A stretch of 54,747 nucleotides of DNA from Spirochaetota bacterium. GTDB lineage: Bacteria; Spirochaetota; UBA4802; JAGODF01. Shown piece by piece: positions 16,201 through 22,936 of the stretch; position 1 is the stretch's first letter; the number at the start of each line of letters is the position of its first letter. The notes beneath the pieces were generated by a model, which did not search any database, had not been told where the DNA came from, and saw only the letters and a list, made by a program, of their open reading frames with translations. Position numbers and translations under genes: made by a program. The stretch is taken from assembly GCA_029974015.1 (NCBI GenBank), contig JARKUF010000028.1, positions 1 through 54,747 on the forward strand, given 5' to 3'.

Positions 16201-16409
16201 TGGTTTTGTCGGGCAGGGCCCTGTGCAGAATCGACGCCCGGGAAAAGGCGGTCAAGCCCGGAGATTTAATAGTCACCTCATCCATGCCGGGATGCGGGAT
16301 GGCGGGAGATGTTGACTCCCCGGACAAAACGGGCACCGTGGTTGCCAAGGCCCTCGATTCCCTCGCTGAAGGGGTGCAGGCCATTTCCGTGTTTATTTTC
16401 CACGCCTGA
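13248..16409 (+). CDS. Giant discoidin plus tail-fibre-like tandem-repeat protein
   Basis: 1053 residues. Residues about 20-145 and 146-285 look like two tandem F5/8 type C (discoidin) carbohydrate-binding domains (SQDGETWKVL, QRIEIDLGNIFHVNRITLV). Residues about 306-751 are 14 units of 32 residues of the pattern GIVELAEDGED...VAVQGNDRRLREATT, like repeats in phage tail fibres. The C-terminal 300 residues have GVLGHS/GVRGQS-type beta-helix turns and a closing domain (YVTPGDVLVASP, GRALCRIDA, VKPGDLIVTSS) also found at the ends of tail-fibre-like bacterial proteins. No signal peptide is visible, so export would need another route. It follows the RsbRD_N-like gene by four bases. A surface adhesin or contractile-structure fibre is possible but unproven. 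Confidence 0.75.
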   Translation: MIYTDIGRNRMYAGRIAASSGECGPSGAAVNLLGEEGAWCTRKHNAITADHAVIDYGEVLPVNFIEMRPSQSGLEVFPESFRFEASQDGETWKVLHTEKSFDITQFDRFTLALPITFLQYLKVMVLRQRNVNKKFYAEIGSVAAGIKGFTSIVATSSSSYQHDISQILNGKPGSYWESEPGTEESQERIEIDLGNIFHVNRITLVAPPMEDHGFPSIFTVELSTDLVIWSSVLTENGFSAEASGKYFWEIASTPARFMRINITTKKLEGGTFAARIASLEIAAAHVNPFHTHNIGEITPYASVFSAGIVRLAKDGEDAIGTAVQGNDHRLRDASTIYKGITRLANYGEVGEGLAVQASDPRIQPATDVREGIVRFAYDREGKAGTAVQGNDSRLQEASISNYGIVKLCPDNVYSENSVVQGNDSRLRKATVSEFGICRLADNGENLQGCVVQGNDRRLRDATTLYRGIVELGEDGEDREGVVVQGNDRRLRDATTASRGIVELAEDGEDAPGVAVQGNDRRLKDATESSKGIMRFARDGEATSFAAVQAGDRRLRDATTSYRGIVELAEDGEDVPGVAVQGNDRRLKEASTSTRGIVELAEDGEDRPGVAVQGNDRRLREAGEENHGIMRFARDGEPSPRAAVQGSDRRLREATTTSPGIVELGEDGEDREGVAVQGNDRRLREATTTSPGIVELGEDGEDREGVVVQGNDRRLKHAGEMNFGIVRLAKDGEKREGLAVQSHDARLFDAREPLPHNHEYAPLHHDYGAHSGIVKVIAQRQGAFGGILPPPDDSSIIYGRNESKESGAVGVTGIASSFSDDKKRHQYGVLGHSQFVGVRGQSAGNEEGDDRGCGVLGLSRFGAGGVFSSEHAFSLVADGFGRIDAYDSTPALRGNGDALLVNGHSEFHGRVNIYNRGEHPAGIVELFEVDDEEYVTPGDVLVASPRGGGILSRSRSPYDRGVVGIVSGNPTMIFNNAGEGKRLYPVVLSGRALCRIDAREKAVKPGDLIVTSSMPGCGMAGDVDSPDKTGTVVAKALDSLAEGVQAISVFIFHA
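14166..15500 (+). repeat. Tandem 96-bp coding repeats (14 units)
   Basis: Period 96 bp (32 codons), starting with GGCATTGTG near each unit start. The first four units are divergent; units 5-13 are much closer to each other, and units 12 and 13 (about 15205 and 15301) are nearly identical. Units 8 and 11 form a subtype (GIMRFARDGE) spaced three units apart, which suggests past duplication of a three-unit block. Confidence 0.9.
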
Positions 16410-16567
16410 GCCGGGCCGATACGGGGAGCTTCTCCTCTGGAAGAATATGCCGCTCCCGGCGCAGTTAAGGCCTGCCCCCGGCGGGAAGTCTGATGGTTTC
16501 ATTTTTTCCGGAACTTAATTGACAAAAACTCCGGGGAGAATGCATGTAAAGGCGTATATACAGGTTA

Positions 16568-16608
16568 ATTGTTTTCTCCGCCCGCCTAAGACTGGCGGAG
16601 AAAATTAT
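16568..16608 (+). repeat. Dispersed intergenic repeat, copy R6 (hairpin, diverged)
   Basis: TTTTCTCCGCC (16572-16582) pairs with GGCGGAGAAAA (16594-16604) around a CGCCTAAGACT loop, as in R8. The following bases hold only decayed traces of the linker (GTAGTTGTAA). The remainder of the 16410-16701 gap shows no gene; a GAGGTGGGAG ribosome site precedes paaK. Confidence 0.6.
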
Positions 16609-16701
16609 GGGTAGTTGTAAAAATTAGGTTTTCCCGTTGGGGGGAAAGACCCTCCGGTCCAGAGAATCCGTGCTCTAACGGGTATTTAACAGAGGTGGGA
16701 G

Positions 16702-18003
16702 ATGTTCAACAAGGAAATCGAATCTATGCCCCTCGCGAAGATGAGGGAACTGCAGACGGAACGCCTCAAATGGTCAATCCGCCACGCATACGAAAACAAC
16801 GCCTTTTATCGAAAAAAATACGACGCGGCGGGATTCAATCCCGACCAGTTTAAGTCCCTGGACGATATGAAGCGGGTCCCGTTCCTCACCAAGCAGGACA
16901 TGCGGGACAACTATCCTTTCGGCCTTTTTGCCGTTCCCATGGAAAAGGTGGTGCGGGTCCACTCCTCCTCGGGGACCACGGGGAATGCCACGGTGGTGGG
17001 ATACACTAAAAAGGACGTGGATATCTTTGCCGAGGTCGTGGCCCGGTGCCTCGTGGCATACGGCGCCGGGGAAAAGGACGTCATCCAGGTCGCCTACGGC
17101 TATGGCCTCTTCACCGGAGGCCTCGGCCTCCATTACGGAGCTGAAAAGCTCGGGGCCATGGCTGTGCCCATATCCGGGGGAAATACGGAACGCCAGCTCA
17201 TGCTCATCAGAGACTTCGGGAGCACCATGCTGGCCTGTACGCCCTCATACGCCCTCAATATTGCCGACTTCATCGAGAAAAAAAAGCCCGATTTCGATAT
17301 GCGAAAGACGAAACTGCGGGCTGGCATCCTTGGCGCCGAGCCGTGGTCCGAGAGCATGCGCAAGGAGATCGAAACGAGGCTCGGTATCGAAGCATACGAC
17401 ATCTACGGGCTGAGCGAGGTGATTGGCCCCGGCGTCTCCGGCGAGTGTTCCGCCAAATCGGGGCTCCATGTCCACGAGGACCATTTCTATGTGGAGATCA
17501 TAGATCCCGACACGGGGGAAATTTTGCCCGAGGGCTCGAAGGGCGAGATCGTGTACACAACCATCACCAAGGAGGCTTTCCCCGGAATCCGATACAGGTC
17601 GCGGGACATCTCCCGTCTCTACCGGGAACCGTGTGCTTGCGGGCGCACACTGGTGAAGATGGAGAAGGTCACGGGCAGGTCGGACGATATGCTCATCATA
17701 CGGGGGGTCAACGTCTTCCCCTCCCAGATTGAATCCGTCCTTATGGAAGTGGAGGGAACGGAGCCCCACTACCAGATCATCCTGGACCGCAAGGGGGCCA
17801 TGGACGACCTTGAAGTGAAGGTGGAGGTGAGCGAGAAGCTCTTCTCCGACGAGCTAAAAATGCTGGAAGGGCTAACGAAGAATATTTCCGACAGGTTCCG
17901 AAGCGTTCTGGGCATCAGCGCCAGGGTGACTCTGGTGGAGCCCCAGACCATTCCCCGAAGCGAGGGGAAGGCGGTCCGCGTGATCGACAAGCGGAAGATA
18001 TAA
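16702..18003 (+). CDS. paaK: Phenylacetate-CoA ligase family protein (copy 1)
   Basis: An AMP-forming ligase that joins phenylacetate or a related aryl acid to CoA in the cytoplasm. 433 residues, normal size. The AMP-binding loop reads SSSGTTGNATVVGYTKKD, then VAYGYGLFTGGLGLHYGAEK, the YGLSEVIGPGVSGEC acyl-binding stretch, RYRSRDISRLY with the conserved Arg/Asp, and the hinge GRSDDMLIIRGVNVFPSQIE. The C-terminal lid ends GKAVRVIDKRKI. It heads a run paaK-ACT-iorA-iorB on the same strand, which suggests aryl-acetyl-CoA from aromatic amino acids as the chemistry. A second, clearly related copy lies at 25140; the real substrate of each is unknown. Confidence 0.93.
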   Translation: MFNKEIESMPLAKMRELQTERLKWSIRHAYENNAFYRKKYDAAGFNPDQFKSLDDMKRVPFLTKQDMRDNYPFGLFAVPMEKVVRVHSSSGTTGNATVVGYTKKDVDIFAEVVARCLVAYGAGEKDVIQVAYGYGLFTGGLGLHYGAEKLGAMAVPISGGNTERQLMLIRDFGSTMLACTPSYALNIADFIEKKKPDFDMRKTKLRAGILGAEPWSESMRKEIETRLGIEAYDIYGLSEVIGPGVSGECSAKSGLHVHEDHFYVEIIDPDTGEILPEGSKGEIVYTTITKEAFPGIRYRSRDISRLYREPCACGRTLVKMEKVTGRSDDMLIIRGVNVFPSQIESVLMEVEGTEPHYQIILDRKGAMDDLEVKVEVSEKLFSDELKMLEGLTKNISDRFRSVLGISARVTLVEPQTIPRSEGKAVRVIDKRKI

Positions 18004-18073
18004 ATCTGCCGGAGCGGGGGACCCCCGCTTCGGGAAGGCGGATATGTATCCGCGTATTCCATGGAGGTACGAT

Positions 18074-18505
18074 ATGAAAGTACAACAGCTCTCGATTTTT
18101 CTCGAAAACAAGCCGGGACATTTGGAGAACGCCCTGAAAGTCCTTGCGGACAGGGGAATTAACATTATGACCCTGACGATCGCCGAAGCGTCGGATTTCG
18201 GAATTGTCCGCATGATTGTAAACAAGCCCGACGACGCGGCTGCGGCCCTCCGGGAGAACCAATTTACCTGCTCTACTACCGATGTGCTGGCCCTGGAGTT
18301 GGATGACACTCCGGGGGCCCTCCTGAAGGCGCTCCATGCTTTCAGCAAACACAATCTCAATATTGAGTACATGTACGCCTTCACGGAAAAAAGGGGTGAC
18401 AGGGCCGTTATGATCTTTAGATTTGACGACATTCAGGCCGCAATAAAGAGCCTCTCCTCGGAAGGATATAATATCGTTAAAAATATAGGCATCATCGGAG
18501 CGTAG
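18074..18505 (+). CDS. Two-ACT-domain protein (copy 1)
   Basis: 143 residues made of two ACT domains (about 1-70 and 71-140): MKVQQLSIFLENKPGHLENA, then LELDDTPGALLKALHAFSKH. ACT domains bind amino acids and often regulate enzymes of amino-acid metabolism. The start at 18074 is chosen over the upstream ATG at 18044 because the ACT fold begins there; TGGAGG lies just upstream. Located 70 bases after paaK and three bases before iorA, it is probably a sensor or accessory subunit for this aromatic amino-acid cluster. A paralogue follows the second paaK. Confidence 0.85.
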   Translation: MKVQQLSIFLENKPGHLENALKVLADRGINIMTLTIAEASDFGIVRMIVNKPDDAAAALRENQFTCSTTDVLALELDDTPGALLKALHAFSKHNLNIEYMYAFTEKRGDRAVMIFRFDDIQAAIKSLSSEGYNIVKNIGIIGA

Positions 18506-18508
18506 GTA

Positions 18509-20065
18509 ATGCAGAAGAAGGTTTTACTGGGCAATGAGGCCATTGCCAGGGGGGCTTACGAGGCCGACTGCCGTGTTGCCGTGGCCTATCCCGGAACGCC
18601 CAGCACGGAAATACTCGAAGCGATCGCCCGCGACTACAGAAACATCAAGGCCCAGTGGTCGCCCAACGAGAAGGTGGCCCTGGAAGTCGTGGCGGGCTCC
18701 TCCGTGGCCGGAGCAAGGTCCCTGGCGGCGATGAAGCATGTTGGACTCAATGTAGCGGCGGACCCCCTGTTCACTTTTTCCTACACCGGCGTCAACGGCG
18801 GGATGGTGATAATCAACGCCGACGATCCCGGGGCCTGGAGCTCCCAGAACGAGCAGGACAACAGGCACTACGCCCGGGCCGCCAAACTACCCATGATCGA
18901 ACCCTCAAGCCCCGCCGAGGCGAAGGAGTTTACGAAGCTCGCCTTCGAAATATCCGAGGACTTCGACAGGGCCGTCATCGTCCGCATCACCACGAGGATC
19001 GCCCATTCCCAGGGGCTGGTCCTGCTCGAGGATAGGGTCGAGGCGCCGTTGAAGCCCTTCGTCCGTAATCCCCAAAAATATGTCATGATACCGGCCCATG
19101 CGAGGCCCCGTCACAGATTCATCGAAGAGCAGATGGTGAAGCTGCGGGAATATTCCAACCGGTCGGTGCTCAATAGGATCGAATGGGGCGGTAAAAAGCG
19201 AGGCATAATCACAAATGGTGTTGCGTATCAGTATGTAAAGGAAGTCTGTCCCGATGACTCGGTCCTGAAAATCGGGTTTATCTGGCCCCTTCCTGACGAG
19301 CGCATCAAAGAATTTGCCGATTCCGTCGAAGAGCTTTACGTCGTAGAAGAATGCGATCCCTTTATCGAGGATTTCGTGCGCGGCCTCGGGTACCGTCCCA
19401 TAGGCAAGGAGGTGGTCCCGATCCTCGGCGAGCTCACTCCGGAAATCGTCGACATGGCATTAAATAAAAAGAAACCGGCAAATACCATCCCCGCCTATAC
19501 TTCCTCAGTGCCCGGGAGGCCCCCGGCGCTGTGCAAGGGATGCCCCCACGGTTTTGTCTTCGAAGTGCTGAAAAAACTCGATGTGGTGGTGAACGGAGAT
19601 ATCGGTTGTTACACCCTTGCGGTGTTGCCTCCCTATTCCGCCATGCACACCCAGGGATGCATGGGCGCAAGCGTGAGCATGCACCATGGTTTCGAACTCG
19701 CGCGTGGGGAAGAGATGGCGCGCAACAGCGTGGCCGTCATCGGCGATTCGACATTCATTCATTCCGGTATTACGCCCCTCATCGACATAGTGTACAACCG
19801 GGGCACCGGCACCGTCATCATTCTCGACAATCGGGTGACGGCCATGACGGGGCATCAGGACAATCCGGCCACGGGCCGCACCCTCATGGGTGAACCCACC
19901 CATGAGCTCGATTTCGAGCAATTGGCCCGGGCCATTGGCGTGAGGCGCGTTGTGAAGGTGGACCCGAAGGACATGGAAACTTTCGAGCGCGTGGTGAGGG
20001 AGGAGGTGGCCGCGCCGGAGCCTTCGGTGATCATCTCCCTGAGGAAGTGCATCCTCACCAAATAG
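18509..20065 (+). CDS. iorA: Indolepyruvate oxidoreductase alpha subunit lacking its ferredoxin domain
   Basis: Together with IorB it oxidatively decarboxylates aryl-pyruvates (indolepyruvate, phenylpyruvate) to aryl-acetyl-CoA, using thiamine diphosphate. The pyrimidine-binding N-terminal half begins LLGNEAIARGAYEADCRVAV (AYPGTPSTEI follows). The thiamine diphosphate-binding region is GDIGCYTLAVLPPYSAMHT, with NRVTAMTGHQDNP. Usual IorA proteins have about 600-650 residues and end with a domain of two [4Fe-4S] clusters. This one stops at residue 518 right after SVIISLRKCILTK, where that domain should begin, and no cysteine cluster follows before iorB. The loss is clean, without frameshift debris in the next 98 bases. 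Electron transfer must use another route. Confidence 0.92.
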   Translation: MQKKVLLGNEAIARGAYEADCRVAVAYPGTPSTEILEAIARDYRNIKAQWSPNEKVALEVVAGSSVAGARSLAAMKHVGLNVAADPLFTFSYTGVNGGMVIINADDPGAWSSQNEQDNRHYARAAKLPMIEPSSPAEAKEFTKLAFEISEDFDRAVIVRITTRIAHSQGLVLLEDRVEAPLKPFVRNPQKYVMIPAHARPRHRFIEEQMVKLREYSNRSVLNRIEWGGKKRGIITNGVAYQYVKEVCPDDSVLKIGFIWPLPDERIKEFADSVEELYVVEECDPFIEDFVRGLGYRPIGKEVVPILGELTPEIVDMALNKKKPANTIPAYTSSVPGRPPALCKGCPHGFVFEVLKKLDVVVNGDIGCYTLAVLPPYSAMHTQGCMGASVSMHHGFELARGEEMARNSVAVIGDSTFIHSGITPLIDIVYNRGTGTVIILDNRVTAMTGHQDNPATGRTLMGEPTHELDFEQLARAIGVRRVVKVDPKDMETFERVVREEVAAPEPSVIISLRKCILTK

Positions 20066-20163
20066 GCTGCATACCGGAGAAATATCACGGGGAGGGGCAA
20101 TACCGGGCTTCGAAGAATACGCTTCGGGTAAGGCCAAAGAGCATTCGAACAGGACAATTCATC

Positions 20164-20736
20164 ATGACAAACGTAATTTTCGCCGGTGTCGGCGGACAGG
20201 GCGTAATTCTCGCAAGCAAGATACTCATGGAAGCGGCCAAAAACGCCGGCCACGATGTGAAGGAATCCGAGGTGCATGGGATGGCCCAGCGCGGCGGCAG
20301 TGTGGACTGCCATGTGCGCTACGGCGACCTGGTATATTCCCCCCTCATTGAGAAAGGAACGGCGGATTATGTGGTGTCCCTGGAGCTCCTCGAGTCCCTC
20401 CGTAAATTGGAGTACCTTTCGGACAGCGGAACTCTGATCGTGAATAATTTTCAAGTAGCACCAGCCCCGGTCGAGGCCGGGCTTGAAAAGTATCCGGACG
20501 ACATAAAGGAATGGCTCGCGGCAAGCGTGAGGAAATGCCATGTGGTGGAACTTGAGTCCGTTTTAAAGGAAGTGGGAAACCGCCGGGCCCTCAATATTGT
20601 GATGTTAGGGATTCTTTCGAGGTTCCTTGAATTCGGCATGGAGGACTGGAAAAAAGCGATCGAATCCCAGGTGAAGGAAAAATTCATCAAGATGAACCTC
20701 CTTGCCTTCAGCAGGGGAAGGGAACTGTCGATCTGA
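20164..20736 (+). CDS. iorB: Indolepyruvate oxidoreductase beta subunit
   Basis: 190 residues, the gamma/beta-type 2-oxoacid:ferredoxin oxidoreductase fold: MTNVIFAGVGGQGVILASKI is the family start, followed by KESEVHGMAQRGGSVDCHVR. It forms the catalytic complex with IorA. The ATG at 20164 is chosen because homology starts there; the open frame reaches back to 20047 across the iorA end. A 98-base gap separates it from iorA, longer than usual for this operon and the place where the missing ferredoxin domain of IorA would be encoded. Confidence 0.93.
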   Translation: MTNVIFAGVGGQGVILASKILMEAAKNAGHDVKESEVHGMAQRGGSVDCHVRYGDLVYSPLIEKGTADYVVSLELLESLRKLEYLSDSGTLIVNNFQVAPAPVEAGLEKYPDDIKEWLAASVRKCHVVELESVLKEVGNRRALNIVMLGILSRFLEFGMEDWKKAIESQVKEKFIKMNLLAFSRGRELSI

Positions 20737-20777
20737 CACGACGGTATCCGGAAATTACTGTCATAGAAGGAACCGCC

Positions 20778-21431
20778 ATGAAAAGAACCGCTTTACTCCT
20801 GCTTCTGTTGGCCGTTACACTTTCATGCGGCAGCATTTCGGTCAAAACGGTCCAGAAAAATGCCGATGCCCTCGCGGCGGTAAAGAAAGCCGGACTCGTT
20901 GTCCGCTTGCCCCGCGATGTCAGGATAAGCCGGGAAGATTACATGAAGACGATTTCCCATTGGGTGTCGGGGCTGAAATCCCGGAAAGACCTGCTTTTGC
21001 TGTCCGACGCCAGTGAAAAAATTTCAATGTACGATTCCGACGATGACCGCTTCTACCAGATGGCGGAGGACGATAGTTTTTTCAAATCGAGGGGCGGACA
21101 TACCTTCCTAAAGTATAAGTCCCTCGGGGTAGTGAACATGTACCTCAAGAACAGCGGGACGGAGTTGAAACAACTGATGGAAGCGAATTCGTTGGAAGGG
21201 ATTTTCATTTACGAGATTTATGGCGTCCTCTCCACGGAGATGCAGTTTGTGGATTACGACACGGCCTTGGTGCTGGCGGACAAAAACCTCAATGTGGTTT
21301 ATATGGACCGGCAGCACTATAATGAAGACACCAGCGAGATCGATTTCGACAGGATAAAAATCAAGTTCCTCGACAGCGTGTGCGACAGGCTCACGCGGAC
21401 CCTTGTAAGTCTGGGCTTCCTGGAAAAATGA
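20778..21431 (+). CDS. Putative lipoprotein
   Basis: 217 residues with signal peptide MKRTALLLLLLAVTLSC and lipobox TLSC, then a hydrophilic domain (GLVVRLPRDVRISREDYMK, EGIFIYEIYGVLSTEMQFVD). It looks like a small envelope lipoprotein of the kind common in spirochaetes; no function can be assigned. AAGGAA lies ahead of the ATG. It follows iorB by 41 bases and ends before a strong bidirectional terminator shared with tmRNA. Confidence 0.75.
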   Translation: MKRTALLLLLLAVTLSCGSISVKTVQKNADALAAVKKAGLVVRLPRDVRISREDYMKTISHWVSGLKSRKDLLLLSDASEKISMYDSDDDRFYQMAEDDSFFKSRGGHTFLKYKSLGVVNMYLKNSGTELKQLMEANSLEGIFIYEIYGVLSTEMQFVDYDTALVLADKNLNVVYMDRQHYNEDTSEIDFDRIKIKFLDSVCDRLTRTLVSLGFLEK

Positions 21432-21471
21432 GGCAGGATGTCAGCTATCCCGTGTTTTTAGCCGGTAGAAT

Positions 21472-21504
21472 AAAAAAAGCGGCGATTGCAATCGCCGCTT
21501 TTTT
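21472..21504. terminator. Bidirectional terminator of the 20778 gene and tmRNA
   Basis: AGCGGCGATT and AATCGCCGCT form a perfect stem with an A-run on the left and a T-run on the right, so it can stop transcription from both sides. Confidence 0.9.
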
Positions 21505-21506
21505 CC

Positions 21507-21855
21507 TGGAGACGGCGGGAGTCGAACCCGCGTCCTGCAACTCATCCCCATGACGTCTACATGCTTATCAGCTTCGTTAAATTTTAATCCCGGTACCGGG
21601 AAGCGGAACCGTACCCGGGATCGATTGTCCTGCGATTTCGCTCCGGCGCCGGACACGTTCACCGTTGCTATCTCCCATGTTTGACGCTTCCGGGCATCCA
21701 GGGAGAGGGGACCTCCCGGAAACGCTAGCAGCTTTTAAGCTGCAAGTGCAAAGTTGTCGTTTGCGTTTAGGTTTAATCCGCCATTATTTACGAGACGACG
21801 GAAACTCGGCATGCAGTCATGGACACAATATTACAGTCGAAACCGGATCGTCCCC
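21507..21855 (-). ncRNA. ssrA: Transfer-messenger RNA (tmRNA)
   Basis: Rescues stalled ribosomes by tagging unfinished proteins. The 5' end GGGGACG (21849-21855 on the minus strand) pairs with CGTCTCC near the 3' CCA at 21507, giving the tRNA-like acceptor stem. The T-arm reads GGGTTCGACTCCCG. The tag reading frame at 21735-21764 encodes ANDNFALAA followed by TAA, the usual form of a degradation tag ending in ALAA. Length 349 bases. The encoded CCA is present. A consensus promoter lies just upstream and a hairpin terminator just downstream. Confidence 0.97.
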
Positions 21856-21869
21856 TGAACCGCAAAATA

Positions 21870-21898
21870 AATATAGGAAAAATAATGAGAAATGTCAA
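21870..21898 (-). promoter_or_regulatory. tmRNA promoter
   Basis: On the minus strand TTGACA (21893-21898), a 17-bp spacer and TATATT (21870-21875). The predicted start is about 8 bases before the mature tmRNA 5' end, consistent with trimming. Confidence 0.85.
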
Positions 21899-21925
21899 GC
21901 CAAAAGGATAGAAAGAAGGGCTTTC

Positions 21926-22001
21926 TTGCATTTTCCCGCCCGCCGAAGGCGGGCGGGAAAATGCAATTTTGGGGATTGCCGAAAAAAATTTAAGACTCCC
22001 C
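21926..22001 (+). repeat. Dispersed intergenic repeat, copy R7
   Basis: Perfect 19-bp arms (TTGCATTTTCCCGCCCGCC with its complement, 21926-21966) around GAA, then a degenerate second module GGGGATT...AGACTCCCC (21971-22001). Between here and the purH start at 22209 I see only a GTATCC-TTTTC-GGATAC hairpin near 22132-22148 and no gene. Confidence 0.8.
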
Positions 22002-22208
22002 TGTTATGTCGCTTAATTGAAGCGAATGGAGGATTGCCAATTGGGACCGTTGATGAGTGATTAGCACAAAAAATGCTTGTGTTTTTATCAATTCATTTTG
22101 AAATGGCCCAAATTCTTGCGTTTTGTCATGTATCCTTTTCGGATACCCGGCACAGCAGAAGGCCGATACCTGGAATTCTGTTAAACCGAAGCAGACAGCA
22201 AAAATGTA

Positions 22209-22805
22209 ATGGCCCAGATTAAAAGAGCGCTCATTAGCGTAACCGACAAGGGGGGGGTCCTCGAATTCGCCCGGGAGCTTTCGTCTCTTGGTGTGCATAT
22301 TCTGTCAACGGGCGGAACGGCGCGCATCCTCAGGGAAGGCGGCGTAAAAGTTACCGACGTATCGGAATATACGGGCTTTCCTGAAATGCTCGACGGGCGG
22401 GTAAAGACCCTCCATCCGAAAATTCACGGCGGCCTTCTGGGCCTTAGGTCCAACCCCGGCCATGTGCGGACCATGAAGGAGCACGGAATAGAGAATATTG
22501 ACCTGGTGGTCATCAACCTCTATCCTTTCAAACAGGCCATATCGAAGCCGGGCTGTACGCTGGAGGAGGCGATCGAAAATATCGATATAGGCGGCCCCGC
22601 CATGCTCCGTTCGGCTGCGAAGAACAACGAAAGCGTAACGGTGATAATCGACCCGGCCGATTACGGCAGGGTCCTTGACGAAATGAGGAGAACTGGGGGG
22701 GTGTCCCGGGAGACGAACTTCCTGCTCGCCGTCAAGGTCTACGAGGCCACTTCGTCATACGACGCAATGATCGCCGATTACTTGAAAAATCAGATTGTAC
22801 AATAA
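22209..22805 (+). CDS. purH: IMP cyclohydrolase, single-domain PurH
   Basis: Closes FAICAR to inosine monophosphate, the last step of purine synthesis. Only the N-terminal cyclohydrolase (MGS-like) domain is present: [20 protein letters not shown], then [25 protein letters not shown] and [15 protein letters not shown]. The normal bifunctional protein has about 510-530 residues; this one stops at 198, exactly where the AICAR transformylase domain should follow. No trace of that domain lies in the next 130 bases before acs. The stop is clean, so a separate transformylase must exist elsewhere if the pathway works. The ribosome site is weak. Confidence 0.9.
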   Translation: MAQIKRALISVTDKGGVLEFARELSSLGVHILSTGGTARILREGGVKVTDVSEYTGFPEMLDGRVKTLHPKIHGGLLGLRSNPGHVRTMKEHGIENIDLVVINLYPFKQAISKPGCTLEEAIENIDIGGPAMLRSAAKNNESVTVIIDPADYGRVLDEMRRTGGVSRETNFLLAVKVYEATSSYDAMIADYLKNQIVQ

Positions 22806-22881
22806 AGCCGCAGAAGCAACTGGTCTTGTGTAAAAGCTCGACAATATTGGGCAGGCCGGATTTTCGAGTCTCGGGGTCTTT

Positions 22882-22909
22882 TTAACATTTCTCCGGCGCC
22901 CGATAGAAT
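22882..22909 (+). promoter_or_regulatory. Candidate promoter for acs
   Basis: TTAACA (22882-22887), a 16-bp spacer and TAGAAT (22904-22909), with the acs ATG 28 bases further on behind a GGAGG site. Confidence 0.5.
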
Positions 22910-22936
22910 ATTTTAAAACACTTTTCGGAGGTAAAG

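Noticed and set aside
22806..22936. AICAR transformylase domain hidden by a frameshift after purH
   Set aside because: Only 130 bases lie before acs, far too few for a domain of about 300 residues, and the stretch looks like a leader with a promoter.
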